From an uncultured Flavobacteriaceae bacterium (GTDB lineage: Bacteria > Bacteroidota > Bacteroidia > Flavobacteriales > Flavobacteriaceae), in NCBI GenBank assembly GCA_947501625.1, contig CANMWN010000001.1:507319-571318 (forward strand): a stretch of DNA of 64,000 nucleotides. The letters run 5' to 3'. Numbering within the stretch: position 1 is the stretch's first letter; each line of letters starts with the position of its first letter. The notes under the pieces are model-generated. The model was given only the letters and a program-made list of their open reading frames with translations. It was not told the DNA's origin and made no database searches. This document shows, piece by piece, positions 35,850 through 45,723 of the stretch. A program made the position numbers and the translations under genes.

Positions 35850-36787
35850 TAATCAAAGTTCACTTTAATTTTATCAACTATAGTTTGGGCCAATTTGATT
35901 TTAGATTCTACTGTCCAACCAGCAACATGAGGAGATAACAACACATTAGTTGCATTAATTAAATATTCAAAGGCGTCAGGCAAAATATCATTCTCAAAAA
36001 GGTTTTCAAATGAAGCTTTTTCATACTCCAATACATCTAATCCAGCACCTAATATTTTGCCTTTCTTCAATCCTTCAACTAAATCAGCAGTAACAACTGC
36101 AGTTCCACGAGCAGTATTTATGAGCCAAAATGGATTTTCAAATCCATTTATAAACTCACTATTAACCATATTGTGAGACAACTCATTAAAAGGTATGTGC
36201 AAACTTAATACATCCGTTTTTTCTTGCAGTTCTTTCAAAGATACTTGCTTGCAATTTTCATCACCTAAACCTTCTTTTATATCATAGCAAATCACCTCAA
36301 CATCAAATCCTCGTAATTTTTTGGCAAAGGATTTTCCCATATTTCCATAGCCAATCAAACCTACAGTTTTTCCATCCAACTCAACACCACGATTGCCTTC
36401 TCTTAACCATTTCCCTTGGCTTATTTCATCATTTGCTTTATTCAATTTATTAAAAAGTGATAGTAGCATTCCTAATGCGTGTTCGCCAACAGCATTTCTA
36501 TTTCCTTCAGGCGCAGCAATCAATTTTATTCCTTTTTGCTCAGCATAATCACAATCAATACTTTCCAATCCTGCACCTACACGTGCAATAAATTGAAGAT
36601 TGGTTGCGGCATCAATAAATTGTTTATCAATTTTAAAACGACTTCGAATTACAATTCCATTGTAATTTTGAATTTTTTCTTCTACTTGAGTTTTTGAAGA
36701 ACTATAATCTTCATCGTTTATATATCCCAACTCATTGAGTTGATGTATCAATAAAGGATGATTACTATCTAAGTGAAGGATTTTCAC
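35849..36787 (-). CDS. D-2-hydroxyacid dehydrogenase (NAD-dependent)
   Basis: 312 residues, family length. Rossmann motif GLIGYGNMGKSFAKKL and the catalytic Arg (NTARGTAVV), Glu (GLDVLEYE) and His (LSPHVAGWTVE). SerA-like sequence but lacking an ACT domain, so a phosphoglycerate dehydrogenase or another 2-ketoacid reductase are both possible. Located 2 bases after panB and coupled to the LuxR gene; a 2-ketoacid reductase acting on ketopantoate would fit that position, yet ketopantoate reductase is usually a different family, so this is only a suggestion. Confidence 0.88.
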   Translation of the reverse strand: MKILHLDSNHPLLIHQLNELGYINDEDYSSSKTQVEEKIQNYNGIVIRSRFKIDKQFIDAATNLQFIARVGAGLESIDCDYAEQKGIKLIAAPEGNRNAVGEHALGMLLSLFNKLNKANDEISQGKWLREGNRGVELDGKTVGLIGYGNMGKSFAKKLRGFDVEVICYDIKEGLGDENCKQVSLKELQEKTDVLSLHIPFNELSHNMVNSEFINGFENPFWLINTARGTAVVTADLVEGLKKGKILGAGLDVLEYEKASFENLFENDILPDAFEYLINATNVLLSPHVAGWTVESKIKLAQTIVDKIKVNFD

Positions 36788-36789
36788 GA

Positions 36790-37608
36790 TTAATATTGTT
36801 CACTTTCGTTAGGGAAATCTTGACTTTTAACATCATCAATATAACTTTTAAATGCGCCAGTCATGTCGTCATACAGATTTAAATAACGTCTTAAAAAACG
36901 TGGATTAAACTCGTGTGTCATTCCAATCATGTCATGAGTAACCAACACCTGTCCATCAACGCCTGGACCTGCACCAATTCCAATAACAGGAATCGAAATA
37001 CTTTCGGCAACTTCTTGAGCCAATTTAGCAGGGACTTTTTCTAAAACTAATGCGAAACACCCTAATTTTTCTAGTAATAAAGCGTCTTCTTTTAATTTAT
37101 TTGCCTCTTCCTCTTCTTTGGCTCTAACAGTATATGTCCCAAACTTATAAATAGATTGAGGTGTCAAACCTAAATGTCCCATTACAGGAATTCCTGCGTT
37201 TAAAATACGCTTAATCGAATCTTTTATTTCTTTTCCACCTTCCATTTTAACAGAATGCGCACCACTTTCTTTTAATATTCTAATTGCAGATCTTAACGCT
37301 TCTTTTGGATCGGATTGGTAACTCCCAAAAGGTAAATCAACAACTACCAAACAACGATGAATTGCTCTTATTACCGAACTTGCATGGTAAATCATTTGAT
37401 CCAACGTAATTGGAACTGTAGTTTCATGACCAGCCATAACATTTGAAGCAGAATCACCAACTAAAATAACATCAACACCAGCATTATCAATAATTTTTGC
37501 CATCGTATAATCGTAAGCGGTAAGCATAGAGATTTTCTCTCCATTTCGCTTCATATCAACTAATGATTTTACAGTAATTCGCTTATATTCCTTTTTTGCT
37601 ACAGACAT
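36790..37608 (-). CDS. panB: 3-methyl-2-oxobutanoate hydroxymethyltransferase
   Basis: 272 residues from ATG 37608; a longer frame opens at 37665 but adds residues not in the family, and a -7 box just upstream (37617-37624) would then lie inside it. Motifs: [77 protein letters not shown] and [18 protein letters not shown]. It makes ketopantoate from 2-oxoisovalerate and methylene-tetrahydrofolate, the first step of pantothenate and so coenzyme A synthesis. First gene of the panB - dehydrogenase - LuxR unit. Confidence 0.96.
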   Translation of the reverse strand: MSVAKKEYKRITVKSLVDMKRNGEKISMLTAYDYTMAKIIDNAGVDVILVGDSASNVMAGHETTVPITLDQMIYHASSVIRAIHRCLVVVDLPFGSYQSDPKEALRSAIRILKESGAHSVKMEGGKEIKDSIKRILNAGIPVMGHLGLTPQSIYKFGTYTVRAKEEEEANKLKEDALLLEKLGCFALVLEKVPAKLAQEVAESISIPVIGIGAGPGVDGQVLVTHDMIGMTHEFNPRFLRRYLNLYDDMTGAFKSYIDDVKSQDFPNESEQY

Positions 37609-37616
37609 TTCTTTAT

Positions 37617-37624
37617 CAAATTTA
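37617..37624 (-). promoter_or_regulatory. -7 box close to the panB start
   Basis: Minus strand reads TAAATTTG; it ends about 8 bases before the ATG at 37608, so the message would be almost leaderless if used. Confidence 0.4.
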
Positions 37625-37724
37625 GGTTGTAAAAATAGTGAAAATTTGATTGTTAAACTTTTCATAATAAATTTTGACTAAGAGAGATAACAATTAATTT
37701 TATTCCAAATTAAAATTCTTAATT

Positions 37725-38678
37725 ATGAACAAAATTCTTTTTTTCTTACTAATCTCTCACTTATCATTTGCGCAAACGAATGAAGTAAACACAACAGAAA
37801 ACCATCCTTCAGTTTTCCTTCCTGAATTATTTAAAGAATTTCCAAATGTTAGAGATATTACAATTTCTAATGATAGAAATGAAATGTATTTTACCGTTGA
37901 AAGTTTTAAAAAAGAGTTTTCGTTTATTGCAGTAAGCAAAAAAATTAATGGTAAGTGGAGCCAACCTAAAGTTGCTTCTTTTTCAGGGAAAGATAAAGAT
38001 TTAGAACCTTTTTTAGCTCCTGATGGTTTAAAACTATTTTTTGCTTCCAATAGAAGTGTCGATTCAAATAATTCAAAAAAGAATATGGATATTTGGTTTG
38101 TTGAGCGAACATCATTAAAGTCAGTTTGGTCAAAACCAAAAAATATTGGATTCCCTATTAATACTGATAAAGATGAATTTTATCCTTCAGTTACTAATTC
38201 AGGAAACTTATATTTTACTGCCGAAAAAGAAGAAGGGAAAGGTAAAGAGGATATATACTTAAGTGAATATATAAATGGAAAATACACTTCACCCAAACCG
38301 CTAAGTGAAATGATAAATTCAAAAACTTATGAGTTTAACGCTTTTGTTTCTCCTGATGAAAACATAATTGTATTTTCATCTTATAGAAGACCTGATAGTA
38401 ATGGTGGAACAGATTTATATATAAGTTATAAAGACAGTAATGGAAAATGGGAGAAAGCAAAAAACCTAGGTAATAAAATAAATTCTACAAGTATTGACTA
38501 TTGTCCTTTTGTAGATTTCAACACCAATACTTTTTATTATACTAGTGAAAAAAGTCAAATGCAATCAAGTTTTTCTGAACAAAAAAACGCCAATGATATC
38601 ATTAACAAAATGAATACTTTTCCAAATGGATTAAGTAGAATATATAAAATAAAAAACTTTAAAGAACTCTTCGAGTAA
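37725..38678 (+). CDS. Secreted PD40 (TolB-like propeller) repeat protein
   Basis: 317 residues, signal peptide ending SFAQTNEVN. Several WD40-like PD40 blades: DKDLEPFLAPDGLKLFFASNR, DKDEFYPSVTNSGNLYFTAEKEEG, YEFNAFVSPDENIIVFSSYRRPDSNGGTDLYISYKD, and IDYCPFVDFNTNTFYYTSEKS. Such propellers bind peptides or sugars in the periplasm; catalytic function is not indicated. The next gene is an ECF sigma factor 35 bases downstream, so the propeller may be part of its sensing route (positional inference). No exact -7 box upstream. Confidence 0.85.
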   Translation: MNKILFFLLISHLSFAQTNEVNTTENHPSVFLPELFKEFPNVRDITISNDRNEMYFTVESFKKEFSFIAVSKKINGKWSQPKVASFSGKDKDLEPFLAPDGLKLFFASNRSVDSNNSKKNMDIWFVERTSLKSVWSKPKNIGFPINTDKDEFYPSVTNSGNLYFTAEKEEGKGKEDIYLSEYINGKYTSPKPLSEMINSKTYEFNAFVSPDENIIVFSSYRRPDSNGGTDLYISYKDSNGKWEKAKNLGNKINSTSIDYCPFVDFNTNTFYYTSEKSQMQSSFSEQKNANDIINKMNTFPNGLSRIYKIKNFKELFE

Positions 38679-38713
38679 ATTTTATATATTCGTACTTATA
38701 AACCAATTCAATA

Positions 38714-39283
38714 GTGTCTGTAATCACAAAACATACTTTATCTCCAGAAAAATGGGTGCAGTCCTATTCTGATTATCTATATAATTATACGATTACTCGA
38801 GTTAATAATGATGATTTAGCTAAAGATTTGGTTCAAGAAACATTTTTCGCTGGATTAAAATCAATGAAAAATTTTCAAGGAAAAGCCAGTGAACGTACTT
38901 GGTTAATATCCATCTTGAAAAGAAAAATTATTGATCATTATAGAAAAATAAACTCTACCAAAGGAAAGGCCGAGGTAAGAATGAATTTTTATAAAGATGG
39001 CGAGAATGAAGGGCAATGGATTGAAGAACGCGCTCCCAATTCATGGGCAAGCGATGCTGATAAGAACATTGAAAATACTGAACTAAAACATACATTAGAA
39101 GATTGTATAGACCATCTTCCAGAAAAATATAGTATGGTATTCAAAATGAAAACTATACAAGGCTTCGAAACTGAAGAAATATGTAAGGAACTTGATATAA
39201 CAGCGTCAAACCTATGGGTTATCATCCATAGAGCAAGAACACAGTTAAGAAGATGTATGGAAGATAACTGGTTTAATAATTAA
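38714..39283 (+). CDS. ECF-type RNA polymerase sigma factor (GTG start)
   Basis: 189 residues. GTG at 38714 begins MSVITKHTL; no ATG lies closer in frame. Region 2 (YLYNYTITRVNNDDLAKDLVQETFFAGLKSMKNFQGKASERTWLISILKRKIIDHYRK) and region 4 (LPEKYSMVFKMKTIQGFETEEICKELDITASNLWVIIHRARTQLRRCME) are typical ECF. An upstream TATATTCG (one mismatch to TAnnTTTG) may be its -7 box. The next gene, 5 bases later, encodes a small HxxxCxxC protein likely acting as its anti-sigma factor. Confidence 0.94.
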   Translation: MSVITKHTLSPEKWVQSYSDYLYNYTITRVNNDDLAKDLVQETFFAGLKSMKNFQGKASERTWLISILKRKIIDHYRKINSTKGKAEVRMNFYKDGENEGQWIEERAPNSWASDADKNIENTELKHTLEDCIDHLPEKYSMVFKMKTIQGFETEEICKELDITASNLWVIIHRARTQLRRCMEDNWFNN

Positions 39284-39288
39284 ATGAA

Positions 39289-39552
39289 GTGATGAGTAAA
39301 TTATTTATTTCTTGTGATGAAGCAACTACTATATGTGATAAAAATCAATATGGTGAAGCCTCTCTGTATGATAAATTAAGATTAAATCTTCATTTCTTAA
39401 GGTGTAAAATTTGCAGAATGTATACGAAGCAAAATACACTGCTAACCAAAATTTTTGGTGGCTATGCTGAAGAGCAATGTGCAAAAAACAGGTGCTTAAC
39501 TACAGAAGATAAAAAGAAACTAGAATCTGAATTCCAGAAAAAGTTAAAGTAA
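39289..39552 (+). CDS. Small zinc anti-sigma-like protein
   Basis: 87 residues, or 86 from the second ATG. His35-x3-Cys39-x2-Cys42 (LHFLRCKICRMY) is the ZAS-type zinc motif of anti-sigma factors; Cys9 and Cys16 (ISCDEATTICDKNQ) and two more near 68-73 may help metal binding. No membrane helix, so a cytoplasmic regulator is expected. It follows the ECF sigma by 5 bases and should bind and hold it until redox or metal change frees it (family-based inference). Too short for other domains. Confidence 0.82.
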   Translation: MMSKLFISCDEATTICDKNQYGEASLYDKLRLNLHFLRCKICRMYTKQNTLLTKIFGGYAEEQCAKNRCLTTEDKKKLESEFQKKLK

Positions 39553-39563
39553 TTCTATTTCCT

Positions 39564-39571
39564 TATTTTTG
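39564..39571 (+). promoter_or_regulatory. -7 box for the O-methyltransferase gene
   Basis: TATTTTTG, exact to TAnnTTTG, 20 bases before the start codon. Confidence 0.6.
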
Positions 39572-39590
39572 AAATCCAATTTAACTTATT

Positions 39591-40232
39591 ATGGATTTTA
39601 TCCCTGAAAAAATAGATCAATATGTGGTAAGTCATACTGAAGACGAACCTCAACTTTTACAAGAACTTAGTAGAGAAACTTGGCAAAAAATAATGGTTCC
39701 AAGAATGTTAAGCGGTCATTTTCAAGGTCGAGTTTTATCAATAATTTCTAAATTAATTAATCCAAAAAACATCCTTGAAATAGGGACTTATACAGGTTAT
39801 TCAGCATTGTGTATGGCTGAAGGTATGCGAAAAGACGGCATGCTACATACAATTGATAAAAATGAAGAATTGTTCGACTTTCAAAAAAAATATTTTGACA
39901 AATCGGATTACAAAGAACAAATAAAACAATATGTTGGAAACGCGCTGGATATTATACCAACGATTAATGCTAAATTTGATTTAGTATTTATTGATGCCGA
40001 TAAAAGCAATTATTCAAACTACTTTTATGCAATTATTGAAAAAATGAATAATGGCGGTGTTATTTTATCGGACAATGTGTTGTGGAGTGGCAAAGTAATT
40101 GAAGAGTTACAACCTAAAGATAAAGACACTCCTGCGTTGATTGAATATAATAAATTATTGAAAGATGATCCTAGAGTTGAAACAGTTTTACTTCCTATTC
40201 GTGATGGATTGACAATAAGTAGAGTGAAATAA
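39591..40232 (+). CDS. SAM-dependent O-methyltransferase (COMT-like)
   Basis: 213 residues, family length. NILEIGTYTGYSALCMAEGM is the SAM-binding motif I; HTIDKNEELFDFQKKYF motif II-like; LVFIDADKSNYSNYF and GGVILSDNVLWSGKVIE carry the metal ligands Asp and Asn of the cation-dependent O-methyltransferases. It methylates a catechol- or hydroxyl-containing compound, or possibly a tRNA base (TrmR-like homologues share the fold). No near gene defines the substrate. Convergent with tatA, only 4 bases between stops. Confidence 0.9.
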   Translation: MDFIPEKIDQYVVSHTEDEPQLLQELSRETWQKIMVPRMLSGHFQGRVLSIISKLINPKNILEIGTYTGYSALCMAEGMRKDGMLHTIDKNEELFDFQKKYFDKSDYKEQIKQYVGNALDIIPTINAKFDLVFIDADKSNYSNYFYAIIEKMNNGGVILSDNVLWSGKVIEELQPKDKDTPALIEYNKLLKDDPRVETVLLPIRDGLTISRVK

Positions 40233-40236
40233 GAAA

Positions 40237-40512
40237 TTACATTCCTCTCTTAATTGGACCAGTAATATCATCAATATCGTCTTTTACTTTATTGATTCCG
40301 TCTTGAATATCGCGCGTAAATTCAGTGTCTATTCCTTGATTTTCCGCACTGTCTTTTATTTCTCTTTTTATGTCATTAGTAGCATCTTTTACTTGACGCA
40401 TAGTTTTTCCAAGTCCACGAGCAATTTCAGGAATTTTATCGGCACCAAAAAACATTACTACTACGAGTAGTACTAAGAAAATTTCTGGTCCACTAATAAA
40501 TAAAACAGGCAT
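40237..40512 (-). CDS. tatA: Twin-arginine translocase subunit TatA
   Basis: 91 residues: a single N-terminal membrane helix (about 5-22, ISGPEIFLVLLVVVMFFG), the hinge, the amphipathic helix ADKIPEIARGLGKTMRQVKDATNDIKREIKD and a charged tail. Forms the pore of the Tat pathway that exports folded proteins. tatC is not in the window, so its partner is elsewhere. Own -7 box upstream. Confidence 0.94.
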   Translation of the reverse strand: MPVLFISGPEIFLVLLVVVMFFGADKIPEIARGLGKTMRQVKDATNDIKREIKDSAENQGIDTEFTRDIQDGINKVKDDIDDITGPIKRGM

Positions 40513-40534
40513 ACAATTATTCTAATTTGCTTGG

Positions 40535-40542
40535 CAAATATA
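40535..40542 (-). promoter_or_regulatory. -7 box for tatA
   Basis: Minus strand reads TATATTTG, 23 bases before the tatA start and 7 bases after the end of the trmH-like gene. Confidence 0.6.
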
Positions 40543-40548
40543 CTACAA

Positions 40549-41007
40549 TTAACTAAAATTAAGTTTCATTTGTCTATCATACATCACAATACTTCCAGCA
40601 ACAGAAACATTAAGGCTCAATTCGGATTTAAACTTCACCAAATGATGGGATTTTTCTATAGCTTTTTTTGGTAATCCATGATCTTCAGCACCTAATAGAT
40701 ACACACATCTTCTCGGATGTTCAAAGGTTTCTAAATCAACTGCATTTTCATTTAATTCCACACCAACCAACATTGCTCCTTTGGGTAAATTACTATAAAA
40801 ATCATCAAAATTTTCATAATGAAAATATGGCATCGCACCTGTTGCTTTATGTGTATCACACGCTTGTTTTGCATATCTGTTTCCAATCGTAAAAATAAAA
40901 CTCGCTCCCATATTTTGAGCCGAACGCCATAAAACTCCTAAGTTTTCAGGAGTTTTGCCATTTTGAATTCCAATACCAAAAAAACCTTGTTCTAAATTAT
41001 TTACCAT
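40549..41007 (-). CDS. SPOUT-family RNA methyltransferase (TrmH/TrmL-like)
   Basis: 152 residues, the short TrmL-like length. Knot motifs: [14 protein letters not shown] (motif 1), [15 protein letters not shown] (motif 2) and [16 protein letters not shown] (motif 3). Methylates the ribose 2'-OH of a tRNA or rRNA nucleotide with SAM; the target is uncertain. Start overlaps the mutS 3' end by 11 bases, so it is translated as part of the mutS message. Confidence 0.92.
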   Translation of the reverse strand: MVNNLEQGFFGIGIQNGKTPENLGVLWRSAQNMGASFIFTIGNRYAKQACDTHKATGAMPYFHYENFDDFYSNLPKGAMLVGVELNENAVDLETFEHPRRCVYLLGAEDHGLPKKAIEKSHHLVKFKSELSLNVSVAGSIVMYDRQMKLNFS

Positions 41008-43606
41008 TTTTAGTCAACATTCGTTTAATTTCATTGAGTTTCATCAATGCTTCAATAGGCGTTAAAATATCAATATTGGTAGATAAAATTTCTTCTTTGA
41101 TATCTTCAAGTAAAGGATCATCTAATTTAAAGAAACTTAATTGCACGTCTTCTTCCTGAGTTTGCTTTAATTTTTCTTTAATATCTTCTGATGAGTGGCT
41201 TTTCTCTAGATTTTTTAGCATTTTTTGCGCTTTATGCACAACTGTAGAAGGCATTCCAGCCAATTTTGCTACATGAATACCAAAACTATGTTCGCTTCCT
41301 CCTGCAACTAACTTTCGTAAGAAAATCACATTGTCTTTCAACTCTTTTACTGAAACATTGAAATTTTTGATACGTTCAAAAGTCTCTGTCATGTCATTCA
41401 ATTCATGATAGTGTGTAGCAAATAATGTCTTGGCTTTAGTTGGATGTTCGTGTAAATATTCAGCAATTGCCCAAGCAATGGAAATTCCGTCATAGGTACT
41501 TGTTCCCCTACCAATCTCATCCAATAAAATCAAACTTCGGTCAGAGAGATTATTCAAAATACTCGCGGTTTCATTCATTTCTACCATAAAAGTAGATTCG
41601 CCCATTGAAATATTATCACTAGCGCCTACACGTGTAAAAATTTTATCTACAACACCAATTTTAGCATTTTGAGCAGGAACGTAACTTCCCATTTGAGCCA
41701 ACAAAACAATCAAAGCAGTTTGACGTAAAATCGCGGATTTACCACTCATATTTGGACCCGTAATCATAATTATTTGTTGTTGATTTCTATTCAGCACAAC
41801 ATCATTAGCTATATATTCTTCGCCAATTGGCAATTGCTTTTCTATAACAGGATGACGTCCGTTTTTAATTTCAAGATCTGTACTTTCATCAATGACTGGC
41901 CTTACATAATTGTTCTCTTTTGCAGTCTTGGCAAACGAGCATAAGCAATCAATTTGTGCAATTAACTGCGCATTTTTTTGAATTTGAGGAATAAATTGCA
42001 GACAAAAATGAACCATTTTAGCAAATAATTCTTGCTCCAACTTCCCAATTTTCTCTTCAGCCCCTAAAATTTTGGTTTCATATTCTTTTAATTCCTCAGT
42101 AATGTATCGCTCAGCACTAACCAATGTTTGCTTTCTTATCCATTCTTCAGGAACTTTATCTTTATGAGTATTTCGAACCTCAATATAATATCCAAAAACA
42201 TTATTAAAGGCAATTTTGAGTGAAGAAATACCTGTACGTTCAGTCTCACGAGCAAGCATAGTATCTAAATATTCTTTTCCTGAAGAAGAAATAGCGCGTA
42301 ATTCATCCAATTCCTTAGAAACGCCATCAGCAATTACATTTCCTTTATTGATGTTTACAGGAGCATCATCATTAACTGATTGCGATATTTTGTCAATTAA
42401 TAATTTACAGTCATCTAATTCTGTTCCAATATTTTTTAAAAACGAATTGTTGCTTTTCTCAGCAGCTTCTTTTATGGGTAAAATGGCTTTCAATGAGTCT
42501 TTTAACAATACCAATTCTTTAGGGCTTATTTTTCCAGTTGCCACTTTAGAAATCAATCGTTCAATATCACTAATTTGATTAATTTGATAGGTAGCTATTT
42601 CAAAAAATGATTCCGTATCAATCAAGTATTTTACAATTTCATGACGTTGTTTTATTTCTCCAGCATTTTTCAACGGAAGTGCTAACCAACGTTTTAACAA
42701 TCTTCCTCCCATTGGAGAAATTGTTTGATCTATAATATTAAGAAGCGTTACAGATTCTACTGAATTTCCCGCATAGAGTTCTAAGTTTCGGATTGTAAAT
42801 CTGTCCATCCACACATAATTATCTTCAGCAATTCTATTAATAGAAGTAATATGATCTAATTTCTTGTGCTGAGTTTCGGACAAATAAAATAATACTGCTC
42901 CAGAAGCGATAATTCCTTCATTTAATTCATCAATACCGAAGCCTTTCAAAGATTTTATCTTAAAATGATTGGTCAAACTTTCTATTGCATAGTCAGATTG
43001 AAAAACCCAATCATCTAAATAAAAACGATTAAATCGATCTCCAAAAGTTTCTAAAAATTTTGCTTTATACTGTTTTTGAACTAGTATTTCGCTTGGCTGA
43101 AAATTCTGAAGTAATTTATCAATATATTCTGCATTTCCTTGTGCCGTTAAAAATTCCCCAGTTGAAACATCTAAAAAAGAAATTCCAATCAATTTTTTAC
43201 CAAAATGTAATGCTGCTAAAAAATTATTAGTTTTAGCGTTTAGAACTTCGTCATTGAGAGCAACTCCAGGAGTAACCAATTCGGTAACGCCACGCTTCAC
43301 TATGGTTTTTGTCATTTTTGGATCTTCCAATTGATCACAAATAGCAACTCTGCATCCTGCCTTTACCAATTTAGGCAAATAGGTATTTAAAGAATGATGT
43401 GGAAAGCCTGCAAGCGCAGTCTCCGTTTCACTTCCAGCGCCGCGCTTTGTCAAAACTATACCAACAATTTTAGCACATTTCACAGCATCTTCTCCAAAAG
43501 TTTCATAAAAATCACCGACTCTAAACAACAACATAGCATCAGGATACTTTGCTTTGATAGCATTGTATTGCTTCATCAATGGTGTTACTTTTTTTGTTTT
43601 AGCCAA
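40997..43606 (-). CDS. mutS: DNA mismatch repair protein MutS
   Basis: 869 residues, full length. Mismatch-binding N-terminus with [13 protein letters not shown] (Phe-x-Glu wedge), core and clamp domains, and the ATPase end with Walker [10 protein letters not shown] near residue 617, [30 protein letters not shown] and FATHYHEL. Recognises mismatches and recruits MutL. Upstream region of 51 bases has no exact -7 box. The trmH-like gene is in the same transcript. Confidence 0.99.
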   Translation of the reverse strand: MAKTKKVTPLMKQYNAIKAKYPDAMLLFRVGDFYETFGEDAVKCAKIVGIVLTKRGAGSETETALAGFPHHSLNTYLPKLVKAGCRVAICDQLEDPKMTKTIVKRGVTELVTPGVALNDEVLNAKTNNFLAALHFGKKLIGISFLDVSTGEFLTAQGNAEYIDKLLQNFQPSEILVQKQYKAKFLETFGDRFNRFYLDDWVFQSDYAIESLTNHFKIKSLKGFGIDELNEGIIASGAVLFYLSETQHKKLDHITSINRIAEDNYVWMDRFTIRNLELYAGNSVESVTLLNIIDQTISPMGGRLLKRWLALPLKNAGEIKQRHEIVKYLIDTESFFEIATYQINQISDIERLISKVATGKISPKELVLLKDSLKAILPIKEAAEKSNNSFLKNIGTELDDCKLLIDKISQSVNDDAPVNINKGNVIADGVSKELDELRAISSSGKEYLDTMLARETERTGISSLKIAFNNVFGYYIEVRNTHKDKVPEEWIRKQTLVSAERYITEELKEYETKILGAEEKIGKLEQELFAKMVHFCLQFIPQIQKNAQLIAQIDCLCSFAKTAKENNYVRPVIDESTDLEIKNGRHPVIEKQLPIGEEYIANDVVLNRNQQQIIMITGPNMSGKSAILRQTALIVLLAQMGSYVPAQNAKIGVVDKIFTRVGASDNISMGESTFMVEMNETASILNNLSDRSLILLDEIGRGTSTYDGISIAWAIAEYLHEHPTKAKTLFATHYHELNDMTETFERIKNFNVSVKELKDNVIFLRKLVAGGSEHSFGIHVAKLAGMPSTVVHKAQKMLKNLEKSHSSEDIKEKLKQTQEEDVQLSFFKLDDPLLEDIKEEILSTNIDILTPIEALMKLNEIKRMLTKNGK

Positions 43607-43659
43607 GGTTTTGATTAATTAGGAGTGAATTGCGAATTTACAGTTTTTTGAGAGGAAAA

Positions 43660-43884
43660 TCACTTTTCCTTGTTCCTCATTTTATCTAAACTTTCTTTAG
43701 TAATCATATAATCTTTTACATCTTTATCTTTCCATCTATAGTAAGAAAATAATGGTATTACAATAAAGAAAATACCAACTGCTCCAAACCCAATAAATTT
43801 TTCAGAAAATTCAGGTTTAAAAAAATAGCCATAAATGACACTTCCAAAAGAGGCAATTGCTAAAATTGAAATTATATATTTCAT
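43660..43884 (-). CDS. Small two-helix membrane protein
   Basis: 74 residues from ATG 43884; a TTG eight codons earlier (43908) would overlap the CLC stop but is unlikely. Helices at about 3-22 (YIISILAIASFGSVIYGYFF) and 32-49 (IGFGAVGIFFIVIPLFSY), then a charged tail. No domain recognised. It follows the CLC channel gene by 20 bases on the same strand and could be an accessory subunit, but this is only position. Confidence 0.65.
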   Translation of the reverse strand: MKYIISILAIASFGSVIYGYFFKPEFSEKFIGFGAVGIFFIVIPLFSYYRWKDKDVKDYMITKESLDKMRNKEK

Positions 43885-43904
43885 AGAGGCAAATTTATAA
43901 AAAA

Positions 43905-45686
43905 TCAATGGGTAACTTCAATCAATTTTCGTCTATAAACAGTTAATAGTTTTGATTTTGAAATAAACCCATAATATTTATTATCCTTAATTACTGGCAG
44001 ATTCCAAGCGCCACTATATCTGAATTTTTTCATTATTTGTTCCATTGAATCGTTATCGTAATCAATAACATCAGGAGCACTATGCATTAAATCTGATACC
44101 ATTGTAGTTTCATATAGATTTGTTTCAAACATTATATTCCTAATATCATCCAATAAAATAATCCCTAAAAATTCATTTTCATCATTAACTATTGGAAAAA
44201 TATTTCTAGTTGATTTAGCAACACCATTCTTTAAAATTTCTCCCAAGTTTGCATCAACTGAAATCTTTTTAAAATTGGTTTCAATAATTTTATCAAGATT
44301 CATCATCATCAACACATTTTTATCTTTATTATGAGTGATTAACTGTCCTTTTTTTGCCAATTCAGATGTATAGATAGAATTTGGAACAAAATATTTAGTT
44401 ATCGCAAATGAAATTGCTGTTACAATCATTAGTGGCACAAACAATTCGTATCCGCCAGTAATTTCGGCAATTAAAAATATGGCTGTTAAAGGAGCGTGTA
44501 GTACTCCAGCCATCAATCCTGTCATTCCAATAAGCGTAAAATTTGATTCAGAAACTTGAAAACCGAACCCAATATTATTAATCACTTTAGCAATTACATT
44601 TCCAAGCGCACTTCCCATAAACAATGTAGGTATAAAAATACCTCCAACTCCACCAGCAGCAAAAGTTGTTGTCATAGCTATTGCTTTAAATATTACAACA
44701 CCCATTAACAATAAAATAACGACCCAAATATTATCTAAATGTTCGTCAAATGGTGTTTCTCCCAATGCAGCAATATGATTTCCGTCTAGCAAGTTATTTA
44801 TCAAATTGTATCCCTCACCATACAATGGAGGAATAAAATATAACATCATTCCAATAGCAACTCCTCCAATTACCAATCTATGAACTGAGTTGGAAAATCG
44901 TTTAAAAAATTGGGTGATGAAAAAATACATTTTTGTAAAATAAATCGATGCTATTCCAGTCATCAAGCCTAAAAAAACATAAAAATGAATATCTTTTATT
45001 TCAAATTTATCTTGCAATTCAAATCCTAATAATACGTCAGTTCCTTGAAACAAATAAGACATAATTACTGCTGAAACAGATGCTAAAAGCAGAGGGATTA
45101 AAGAAGTAAAAGCCAAGTCTAAAGTGAAAATTTCTACAGCAAAAATAATTGCGGCAATTGGCGCTTTAAACATTGAAGACATTGCTCCAGCAGCAGCACA
45201 GCCAATTAGCAACATTCTTGTTTTTGTATCTACATGAAATGCTTGAGATAAATTTGAACCAATCGCTGAAGCAGTACTTACGGCTGGTCCTTGTAGTCCT
45301 ACCGACCCTCCAAAACCTGCAGTTATTGGTGCTGCAATTAATGACGCAAAAATTTTAAAGCGCTCAATGATTCCATTTCGCTTAGAAATTGCAAACAAGG
45401 TAGAAGTTATTCCATGACTTATTTGCCTTTTCAGAATATATTTTTGGAATAAGAAAACCAGTAAAAGTCCAATAATTGGAAAAATAAAATATAACGTTGT
45501 TTGATAATCTTTTATAAATTTTCCTTCAAGAAGTGATTGAATAAAATAGGTAATGTTTTTTAAAGTTACAGTCACTAAACCAGCCAATAAGCCAACAAAA
45601 ACACTCAAAATATAAACGAAATTTCGTTCAGAAATATGTTTATACTTCCAAATAAGAAAACGTGTTAAAATTTTGGATTGTGGCAT
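43905..45686 (-). CDS. CLC-type chloride channel / transporter with CBS domains
   Basis: 593 residues: about ten membrane helices (30-425) followed by two CBS-like modules (about 455-590). Selectivity-filter elements appear as GGSVGLQGPAVS (replacing the GREGP motif) and TFAAGGVGGIFIPTLFMGSALGN, with a conserved-looking proline-rich helix end PLTAIFLIAEITGGYELFVP. The key glutamate of the GREGP loop is not present in its usual place (Gln in the LQGP segment), which points towards a channel rather than an antiporter, as far as the motif can tell. Inner membrane. Confidence 0.9.
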   Translation of the reverse strand: MPQSKILTRFLIWKYKHISERNFVYILSVFVGLLAGLVTVTLKNITYFIQSLLEGKFIKDYQTTLYFIFPIIGLLLVFLFQKYILKRQISHGITSTLFAISKRNGIIERFKIFASLIAAPITAGFGGSVGLQGPAVSTASAIGSNLSQAFHVDTKTRMLLIGCAAAGAMSSMFKAPIAAIIFAVEIFTLDLAFTSLIPLLLASVSAVIMSYLFQGTDVLLGFELQDKFEIKDIHFYVFLGLMTGIASIYFTKMYFFITQFFKRFSNSVHRLVIGGVAIGMMLYFIPPLYGEGYNLINNLLDGNHIAALGETPFDEHLDNIWVVILLLMGVVIFKAIAMTTTFAAGGVGGIFIPTLFMGSALGNVIAKVINNIGFGFQVSESNFTLIGMTGLMAGVLHAPLTAIFLIAEITGGYELFVPLMIVTAISFAITKYFVPNSIYTSELAKKGQLITHNKDKNVLMMMNLDKIIETNFKKISVDANLGEILKNGVAKSTRNIFPIVNDENEFLGIILLDDIRNIMFETNLYETTMVSDLMHSAPDVIDYDNDSMEQIMKKFRYSGAWNLPVIKDNKYYGFISKSKLLTVYRRKLIEVTH

Positions 45687-45723
45687 TTGATAAAGATATT
45701 AAAATATGTTTTATTTTTATTGC

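Noticed and set aside
43885..43908. TTG start overlapping the CLC stop codon
   Set aside because: An ATG eight codons later gives a normal membrane-protein N-terminus; the TTG form adds residues with no support.
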